A DNA stretch of 36,554 bases, taken from assembly GCA_029061025.1 (NCBI GenBank), contig JAIDSW010000221.1, positions 1 to 36,554 of the forward strand. The letters run 5' to 3'. Each line of letters opens with the position of its first letter. The stretch's first letter is position 1. Both the position numbers and the translations under genes were made by a program. The stretch comes from Duncaniella sp. (GTDB lineage Bacteria > Bacteroidota > Bacteroidia > Bacteroidales > Muribaculaceae). Shown in pieces: positions 29,701 to 36,554 of the stretch. The notes under the pieces are model-generated. The model had not been told where the DNA came from. It searched no databases and saw only the letters and a list, made by a program, of their open reading frames with translations.

Positions 29701-30225
29701 GTGTCGTCGACCCGCATGTATATCCTCAATCTCGCCACCGCGCTTATCAACGAAGCTGTCATTGCCGAGCGTGTCGACACCACCGCCTATACCGAGACGC
29801 AGCGCCGCGAGCTTGCCGATTTCAAGGCCGACCGCTACACCAAGGCTGCTGAGGTGATAGAGCTGATGGAAGAGAAGCTTCCCGCCAAGGTCGCTCCCTA
29901 TTCGGCTCAGGTGCCCCAGCAGATTGCCGGACTGTATTCCCGTCTGGCTCTGGTTACGGGCAACAAGAAATATGCCGAGAAAGCCCGCACGATGCTTGAG
30001 GATGAGTTGCGTTTCTACACTCGCAACCTGCTCTACTATCAGAGCCTCACGCCCTCGCAATATTCCACCTTGTCGCTTACCGACCGCTATATCGAGGTAT
30101 ACTACATCATCACCCTCCTCCAGGATCTTGCCGATGCCGGAGGGGATGCCGAGGCTATAGTGCGCGAGATGGAGGCCGCCGGTGTTGACTTCTCACGTAT
30201 CACTGCCGCTCTCGACCGAGAGTAA
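26728..30225 (+). CDS. DUF2723 multi-pass membrane protein (protein O-mannosyltransferase-like)
   Basis: [32 protein letters not shown] N-terminal signature, many TM helices, [32 protein letters not shown]. Confidence 0.92.
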   Translation: [1165 protein letters not shown]

Positions 30226-30249
30226 TTCCACTTATACCCCCGCCGAGAC

Positions 30250-30867
30250 ATGCTTATCGAACGCCCGCCGCTCATATATCGTCTCCTTTTCCCCGAGGCC
30301 TACTGGCGGGTGAAGCGCAAGGGGAGGAAGGTGGTGTTTCTTACGTTTGACGACGGACCCATACCCGAGGAAACGCCGTGGGTGCTCGACACGCTCGACC
30401 GCTACGGCGTGAAGGCGACGTTTTTCCTCGTGGGCGATAACGTGCGCCGCCACCCCGAGCTCCTTGAGGAGATAAAGCGCCGCGGCCACTCGTGGGGCAA
30501 TCACTCCATGCACCATCTTCAGGGATTCAAGGAGGATTCAAAGGTGTATTACCGTGACATAATCGAGGCCGACAGGCTAATAGGCAGCGTGCTCTTCCGT
30601 CCCCCCCACGGCATAATGCGCTGGCGGCAGGCGAGGGCTATTAAGAAGCATTTCAATATAGTGATGTATGATTTGGTGACACGCGACTATTCGCGTAAAA
30701 TGACGCCCGAGCAGGTGCTGGCCAATGTGAAGCGATATGCCCGCAACGGTTCCATTATCGTGTTTCACGACTCGCTCAAGGCCTCGCGCAACATGCGCTA
30801 TGCACTGCCACGCGCTATCGAGTGGCTGAAATCCCGCGGATATGAGTTCGACCGTCTCCCCATGTGA
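30250..30867 (+). CDS. Polysaccharide deacetylase family protein
   Basis: VFLTFDDGPIPEETPWVLD, GHSWGNHSMHH, FRPPHG, IIVFHDS. Confidence 0.93.
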   Translation: MLIERPPLIYRLLFPEAYWRVKRKGRKVVFLTFDDGPIPEETPWVLDTLDRYGVKATFFLVGDNVRRHPELLEEIKRRGHSWGNHSMHHLQGFKEDSKVYYRDIIEADRLIGSVLFRPPHGIMRWRQARAIKKHFNIVMYDLVTRDYSRKMTPEQVLANVKRYARNGSIIVFHDSLKASRNMRYALPRAIEWLKSRGYEFDRLPM

Positions 30868-31783
30868 AGATATTACTTTTCTCGGCCCGCTTATGGAGGC
30901 TGCCGGAGCCGCGCGCTGGGGCGTGTCGGCTGCCGATGATGTGGATGAGGGGGCGCGCGGTCAGTATCTCGAATTTATCAGTAGCGGCCGCAATGCCTCG
31001 ATGGAATACCTCTCGCGCAACCTTGAGGCCCGGTTCACTACCGGCCTCGTGCTTCCCGGCGCCCGCTCCATAATCTCCGCGGCTTTCGTATATCCCGAGG
31101 CTCCCGAGCCGCGCTCCGGGAGACATCCGCGCTGGGCTGCCTATGCGCTGGGCGATGACTATCACGAGGTAATCCGCCGGCGGCTTAGCCCCGTAGCGGA
31201 GGAGCTCGACCGTCGCCTTGGCTCCGTCTCGCGGGTGTGTGTCGATACCGCTCCGGTCATGGAGCGTTACCGCGCCGTCAGGGCAGGCATAGGATTCCGC
31301 GGATGCAACGGCATGCTCATAGTGCCCGGAATAGGGTCACGGGTATTTCTTGCCGAAATCTTCACCACGGCCGCGCTGCCGTTATCGACCCCGTCCCCTT
31401 CTGACATCTCTTGTGCCGGCTGCCGCCGCTGCCTGGAGGCCTGTCCGGCCGGTGCATTGCTCGGCGACGGCACCCTTGACGCCCGCCGGTGCCTGTCGTA
31501 TCTTACCATAGAGCATCGTGGCGAGCTGCCTGCCGATACTCCTTTAGGCGACCGCATATACGGATGCGACACATGCCGCCGCGTGTGTCCGCATGAAAAT
31601 CCCTCGGCGCAGGCCACCATAAGCGAGTTTGCGCCCCGCGAGTCGATACTGTCACTCTCCGCCGCCGATGTTGCTGCCATGCCGCGTGAAAGATTTTCGG
31701 CGGTATTCGCTCACAGCGCCATCAAGCGCACGAAGCATGAAGGATTGCTCAGAAATGTTAAATTTCTGTTAAAACTTCAGTAA
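30842..31783 (+). CDS. queG: Epoxyqueuosine reductase
   Basis: CAGCRRCLEACPAGALLGDGTLDARRCLSYLTIEHRGELP...YGCDTCRRVCPHE (two 4Fe-4S motifs). Confidence 0.95.
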   Translation: MSSTVSPCEDITFLGPLMEAAGAARWGVSAADDVDEGARGQYLEFISSGRNASMEYLSRNLEARFTTGLVLPGARSIISAAFVYPEAPEPRSGRHPRWAAYALGDDYHEVIRRRLSPVAEELDRRLGSVSRVCVDTAPVMERYRAVRAGIGFRGCNGMLIVPGIGSRVFLAEIFTTAALPLSTPSPSDISCAGCRRCLEACPAGALLGDGTLDARRCLSYLTIEHRGELPADTPLGDRIYGCDTCRRVCPHENPSAQATISEFAPRESILSLSAADVAAMPRERFSAVFAHSAIKRTKHEGLLRNVKFLLKLQ

Positions 31784-31841
31784 TGACGATATTGTCGCAG
31801 CATTGTGTTACGGATGTAACGCGATTGTAACATCTTCACCT

Positions 31842-31850
31842 TACTTTTGC
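31842..31850 (+). promoter_or_regulatory. -7 element TACTTTTGC of an orphan transcription unit
   Basis: Exact TAnnTTTGC; no good -33, but GTTAC-N4-GTAAC (31807-31820) lies just upstream. Confidence 0.6.
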
Positions 31851-31856
31851 ATCAGA

Positions 31857-32009
31857 AACTAATAACGTTACTTCTTGTAACGGCAAGATATTATCTGAAC
31901 CATACAAAGAAGACATAGTTGCAAAATTAGATAAAGAATCTCATAAAATTATTCAAGAAACATCTATAACTCCTATCAAGAAAACGGTCGCTGCGAAGCG
32001 ACCGTTTTT
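31857..32009 (+). ncRNA. Candidate small RNA between queG and the large repeat protein gene
   Basis: Promoter at 31842-31850, 5' hairpin CGTTAC-N5-GTAACG (31866-31882), strong 3' terminator; no ATG-initiated ORF. Confidence 0.45.
31981..32009 (+). terminator. Strong intrinsic terminator
   Basis: ACGGTCGCT-GCGA-AGCGACCGT followed by TTTT. Confidence 0.88.
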
Positions 32010-32071
32010 CTTTCCACCAATTTTCACAAGCAGCATAGCTGACATGCAATCAATCTCACGCTGTTATGGAT

Positions 32072-32105
32072 AAAAATCGGGGCGCTCCGGATGGGGCGCC
32101 CCGAT
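32072..32105 (-). terminator. Terminator of the large repeat protein gene
   Basis: ATCGGGGCGC (32076-32085) / GCGCCCCGAT (32096-32105), minus strand followed by TTTTT. Confidence 0.8.
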
Positions 32106-32126
32106 GATTGTGGGAGTGTGGATTTA

Positions 32127-35100
32127 TTATTTCACGAGTACTTTCATGCCGTTGATGATGTAGACATTGCCTGCGGCGGGACGGCGTACGCGGCGGCCGT
32201 TGAGGTCAAATACCACGATTGTGCCGTTTTCGACGTCGCGGAGGATGGTGTCGATGCTGCTTGACGATTCAGTCATTTCAGCAAATACCCATGCTTCGAT
32301 GCCTTCGGTGAAGTCGGCTTCGCCTACGAAGGTTGCATAGTGGTCGTGTTTAACGGAGACTTCCACTTTCTTGCCGAGCACGTCGAGGGCGTTGAGTTCG
32401 ATGACTGCCTTGCCGTTTTCGTCGGTGGTGTATTCCTTGTCAAGCACGGTGACGGTGGCGCCGGCGATGGGTGTCTCGTTTTTAACATCGATAGCCGATA
32501 CATTGAGGGTAGCTACGGCTGCCTTGAGGGTAACGATTGAGTAAGCTTCGATGGTTTCGGTGAAATCGGCTTCGGCATCGGCGGGTTCGTAGCCGTCTTT
32601 GTAGACGGTGAAGCTGATGCTCTTGCCGAGTACTTCAAGGGCGTTGATGTTTTCGATCACTACCTGACCGTTTTCACCGGTCTGCACTTCCTGGCCCTGG
32701 AAAGTAACCCAAGCGTCGGCAACGGGTTCACCTTCTTCATCCGTTACGATAACGGTGAGCTTAGCCACAGCTGGTTTGAGGGTAGCCATAGCGTAAGCAT
32801 CCATTGTTTCAGTGAAGTCAGCTTTACCTTCGAAGGGGTCGTAGCCGTCTTTGTAGACGCGGAAGTCAACTTCGGTGCCGATTACGGCGGGTGCGTCGAG
32901 GTCGGAGATCACGGCCTGACCGTTTTCGCCGGTCTGAACCTCTTTGTCAAGTACGTAAACCCAAGCGTCGGCAATAGGTTCGCCTTCTTCGTCAGATACA
33001 ATCACGGTGAGGGTTGCCTTGGCAGCAACGAGTTCGGCGGTCACCTCGGCGTAACGTGTTTCGGCAGCGGGGATTTCAAACATTTCGTAACCGTCTTTGT
33101 AAGCTACGATCTTCTTATCATTACCGTAAGGATAGGGGAAGTAAGCAACGCCCTGAGCGTCGGTGGTCACGCCTTCCTCGCTGAAGTCATCATACATCAC
33201 CACGGCGCCTTCCACGGGTTTCTGGCCTGCGGTCACGGTAACCTTGAGAAGGTTGGGCACCTCGATGTCAAATTTCCTGGATTTATTGGCCGGGTAACTT
33301 TCCATCTTTGCATCGTAGATTACGATGTTGGCACTGCTGGGGAAGTTATAATGGCCATCCTTGAGCATACCCATGCCACTTGACCTGATGCTCCAGTTGT
33401 CGGGATAGCCAAATGATAGACCGGTAGGCTGCAACGCGATGTTACCATAGTTGGCAGTTAACATCGTGAACTTGAGGTAATAGTTCAGGCCCTCGTTGTT
33501 CTTGTAATATTCAGCATAGGGGCTGTTGGCATACGGATTGATGAGGCAGAATTTTGAGGGATTTGCCTTATTTTCCATAAGCTGAACCTTGTAGGTGGGA
33601 GTCTTGTCATCTTCAAATGCCGAGTAAAGAGCACCCACGGTATCATCGGTGAAGTCAACTTCGCCGAGGGATACCCATTCGTCTTCTACGAATGCATCCT
33701 GCTTGTAGAAGAACAGTTCGGTCAAGCCCACGATTTCATTGTCGGCGTTGAGACCTATGAAAGTAAAGTTATAGTAGCCTTCTTCATACTGTTCGCCTGC
33801 GAAATCGAAGTTGTAGACGTAGCCGGGCTGGTTGGGCTCGATGTCCTGACCTTCAGCTATGATTGCAGCGAGATCTTCATCGTCTTTGACAGAGGGAATG
33901 CTGTAGATGTCCAGACCTAACTTAACGGTGGTCACATCAGAGCCTGTATATACGCCGAATATCATCTTATTGTCGGCGCTCACGAGATTGCTTCCTGATA
34001 CCACGTTGAACGCATAGTCCTTGGCTCCGGGGAGCGAAGCGGTGAACGCAAGTGAATAATAAGCGTAAGTATCGGTAAGATATACGCCGAATGCCTCAGC
34101 CTCAAACTTGAAGTTTCCGCCCAGGAATGTGCCGGGTTCAAATTGAACAACGTGGATGTTGGATTCCTCTTCGTCGGGCTCGTATACGTTGAGTACATAC
34201 TCGGCGGTAACGCTGTTGTCAGTTCCGACGGTGTATACTACATAAGAAGCCTTGTTGTCGATCTGCTCGTAGGCCATGCCATCAGCGAGGTAGTCGGCGG
34301 GATAGATGTTGTAGAAGAGGTATTTGTTGGGGTTGCTCTTGCTCTGATATACAGGCACGTCATATGCTTCGCCTCCGGCATAGAGGAAGCCGTCGATATA
34401 CTTGCCTGTGCCGAGCTCGTTCCAGTCGCTCAAGTCGATGGCATCGGGATCGCCGGCACCGGGAAGTGATGCGATGGTCTTGTTGCAGGCAAACGAGTAG
34501 CCATAATAAGATGCTATGAGAGCACCGGCATCAAACACGAAGTTGTCCTTTATAAAAGAGCCATTCGCATCCTGCTTAATCTCAATTAGATACATTCCGT
34601 AATATGCAACGTTGGATACATATTCGGCTGAAACCTGATTTGATGCGTTTACGGTATATATTGCGTAAGAGGCCTTGCCTTCTACCGATGATACGTAACC
34701 ACCGAATTGGTCAAGATATTCTGCGGGGAAAATGTCGTAGAAGAGATATTTATTCTCGTCAGTCTTGCTCTGGTAAACGGCTACGGTATAGGGATTGGCC
34801 GACTCCTCAAACAGAGATGTAAGGGCACCGTCCTGATACTGACCGTCGCCTAAGAGGTTCCAGTCTTTCTCAAGGTCGAGGTCGCCTGTGCCGGGATCAA
34901 CGGGATCGTCGGGGGTAGTGCCTCCCACTAATTCGGTGCCTTCGGGAAGCGCGATAGTGATTTGGCCGGAATTTTTATTGCTTCCCATGAATTTGATCGA
35001 GAAGTCACCCGGAGCGAAAGTCACAGTGCCGTCATTGTATACACCATCTTTCTTCTGGCTGAGAATTATCAGACCGTCCTCGATTTCCTCGAGAGTCATG

Positions 35101-36125
35101 TCATATTCGGCAGCCACAGCCAAGGTGGTGGGATTGACGGTGAGGGTGAGATTTGACTTCTTACCATCGGCAAATTGGAACTGGTTGCCGTTAAGCCCTT
35201 TGGCTCGGTCGAGCACGCTTTCGGGATAAATGTCGGCAAGAAGGAACTTATTGCCGTTTTCCTTATTGCGGTAAGTGGCAACTTTCACGGTGGGAAGCAC
35301 GTATCGGTCATCGTCGGCAAAACCGTTGGCGGCAAAGAAGATACCGTCGGAGTACTCTGATTCGCCAATCGCCTCCCACTGGGTCAGGTCGATACCGGTA
35401 TTGGGATCGTCGGGGGTAGTGCCGCCTGCACCGATTTCCACGGGCATCACGATAGTGAATTCCTTGGAGGGGTCATGAGGCCATCTGGGATCATCCTCGG
35501 TGAAAGTGACGGTGAAAGCTTCATCGGGGAAAGTGATGGTCGAGCCATCATATGTGCCGGGTTTTTCGGCAGTGATTGTCATGTCACCGTTGTCAGGATC
35601 GTTGAGCGTGGCGTTATAATCAGCTGTTACCTGCTTGGTGGCGGGGTCGACAGTGAGAATTACATTGGTTTGTTCTCCATCTACCAGGGTATATTCGGTG
35701 TAATACTCTTCGGCATATTCATCGAGTACACTCTGCGGATAAACGTTTAGAAGAAGATACTTGTTGGCATCGGCTTTGTTCTGATAAGCATCCACGGCAT
35801 AGGGACCTATGAGAGTGGATTTGGAAAAGCCCCAAATTCCGTAGATAATGTCATCGGAGTACTGTGCCTTGCCGATCGAAGTCCATTCGTCGAGGTTTAC
35901 GGCTTTTGCCGGAACTTTCTTTAGGGCTTTTTGAGGATTCAATGCCTTGCTGCTCTGATGCTTGAGAGCGCGCGAGAGCTTCTTAACGGGAGTCTTCACG
36001 GCCTTGGCGGTTGTGACGGCCTGTGGAGTCACGTTAAGTTTTACGGCATTGCTCAATTCGCCTTTTGCCGATACTCCCATCACGGTGAGCATGGCAATCA
36101 GCAGGAATGCGCAAAATTTTTTCAT
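32127..36125 (-). CDS. Large exported modular repeat protein
   Basis: Signal peptide MKKFCAFLLIAMLTVMGVSAKG; five W..LG...Y.DG N-terminal modules; four tandem carboxypeptidase-regulatory-like units (e.g. LTVIVSDEEGEPIADAWVYVLDKEVQTGENGQAVI); C-terminus GTIVVFDLNGRRVRRPAAGNVYIINGMKVLVK (T9SS-like tail). Confidence 0.82.
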   Translation of the reverse strand: MKKFCAFLLIAMLTVMGVSAKGELSNAVKLNVTPQAVTTAKAVKTPVKKLSRALKHQSSKALNPQKALKKVPAKAVNLDEWTSIGKAQYSDDIIYGIWGFSKSTLIGPYAVDAYQNKADANKYLLLNVYPQSVLDEYAEEYYTEYTLVDGEQTNVILTVDPATKQVTADYNATLNDPDNGDMTITAEKPGTYDGSTITFPDEAFTVTFTEDDPRWPHDPSKEFTIVMPVEIGAGGTTPDDPNTGIDLTQWEAIGESEYSDGIFFAANGFADDDRYVLPTVKVATYRNKENGNKFLLADIYPESVLDRAKGLNGNQFQFADGKKSNLTLTVNPTTLAVAAEYDMTLEEIEDGLIILSQKKDGVYNDGTVTFAPGDFSIKFMGSNKNSGQITIALPEGTELVGGTTPDDPVDPGTGDLDLEKDWNLLGDGQYQDGALTSLFEESANPYTVAVYQSKTDENKYLFYDIFPAEYLDQFGGYVSSVEGKASYAIYTVNASNQVSAEYVSNVAYYGMYLIEIKQDANGSFIKDNFVFDAGALIASYYGYSFACNKTIASLPGAGDPDAIDLSDWNELGTGKYIDGFLYAGGEAYDVPVYQSKSNPNKYLFYNIYPADYLADGMAYEQIDNKASYVVYTVGTDNSVTAEYVLNVYEPDEEESNIHVVQFEPGTFLGGNFKFEAEAFGVYLTDTYAYYSLAFTASLPGAKDYAFNVVSGSNLVSADNKMIFGVYTGSDVTTVKLGLDIYSIPSVKDDEDLAAIIAEGQDIEPNQPGYVYNFDFAGEQYEEGYYNFTFIGLNADNEIVGLTELFFYKQDAFVEDEWVSLGEVDFTDDTVGALYSAFEDDKTPTYKVQLMENKANPSKFCLINPYANSPYAEYYKNNEGLNYYLKFTMLTANYGNIALQPTGLSFGYPDNWSIRSSGMGMLKDGHYNFPSSANIVIYDAKMESYPANKSRKFDIEVPNLLKVTVTAGQKPVEGAVVMYDDFSEEGVTTDAQGVAYFPYPYGNDKKIVAYKDGYEMFEIPAAETRYAEVTAELVAAKATLTVIVSDEEGEPIADAWVYVLDKEVQTGENGQAVISDLDAPAVIGTEVDFRVYKDGYDPFEGKADFTETMDAYAMATLKPAVAKLTVIVTDEEGEPVADAWVTFQGQEVQTGENGQVVIENINALEVLGKSISFTVYKDGYEPADAEADFTETIEAYSIVTLKAAVATLNVSAIDVKNETPIAGATVTVLDKEYTTDENGKAVIELNALDVLGKKVEVSVKHDHYATFVGEADFTEGIEAWVFAEMTESSSSIDTILRDVENGTIVVFDLNGRRVRRPAAGNVYIINGMKVLVK

Positions 36126-36216
36126 AATAACGTAAATTGAAATAAATAATGATTGGTAGTGATAGGGAACAGGTCGCACTCAGCGACCCTACACGGCAAC
36201 ACAAGGAAAATTTTCA

Positions 36217-36247
36217 CAAATATAGTGCGTTATTGCCTAAAATCCAA
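36217..36247 (-). promoter_or_regulatory. Promoter of the large repeat protein gene
   Basis: Minus TTG (36247-36245), 20-bp spacer, TATATTTG (36224-36217). Confidence 0.6.
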
Positions 36248-36554
36248 TATTTTCGCACTCTTTTATTGAAAAGTGTAACATTTTTACTTGATTTATTTTA
36301 AAAAATGCCGTTTTTCGAGCCCGAATCATGCGTTTTAATATGCCGATTTTCATAATGACATGAAAATCAGAGGAAATACCCGAGGGTTGAATATAGAACG
36401 GGGGGCGCCGACCTCCGCTCCATATAATTGCCAAAAAATTTCTAAATTCTAAATTTACTTCGTTTCCCCGCTACATAATATTGCGCAGCAATTTCATCCC
36501 GGAGGGATAGACAGCTGTATAACCGCGGGTGCTTGCCACCCGTGGTGAATGCGA

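Noticed and set aside
31861-32060. Open frame '...SEPYKEDIVAKLDKESHKIIQETSITPIKKTVAAKRPFFF...' as a small protein
   Set aside because: No ATG in the open stretch and the frame runs through a terminator hairpin; a non-ATG start cannot be shown from sequence alone.
1-36554. CRISPR array or classical anti-phage island
   Set aside because: No regularly spaced direct repeats and no cas genes; DUF4143, DUF1016 and caspase genes are separate and not in one cluster.

Overview
This is a Bacteroidales-type (Muribaculaceae-like) chromosomal segment. The lineage is inferred from TAnnTTTG promoters, family content and the C-terminal '...NGMKVLVK' tail of the large exported protein. Most of the window is housekeeping: GDPD (partial), RsmF-like methyltransferase, thioesterase, DUF721, recF, pckA, tatD-yidD-rnpA-hemD, DUF4271, LOG-family protein, nucleoside kinase, rlmH, a xylose operon (Nudix regulator-xylB-xylA-MFS), glycerate kinase, DUF2723, polysaccharide deacetylase and queG. 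The accessory parts are an orphan AAA ATPase (DUF4143), a Y1/REP-associated transposase (RAYT) with an uncharacterised C-terminal domain and a REP-like double hairpin at its 5' end, a three-gene operon for an exported caspase-like protease, a DUF1016/PDDEXK nuclease, and a ~1330-aa modular exported repeat protein. The ORF track does not show several RNA-level features. They include an SRP RNA between pckA and recF, an unidentified ~92-nt structured RNA with a terminator just upstream of the caspase operon, and an orphan ~150-nt transcription unit between queG and the large repeat protein. Also missed are a 5'-terminal hairpin on the pckA transcript, a perfect 13-bp inverted repeat over the DUF4143 promoter, and a 29-bp near-perfect palindrome upstream of the xylose operon. 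The caspase operon with its leader RNA, and the RAYT with its hairpins, are the best candidates for an undescribed system. All calls were made by eye, with no database search.
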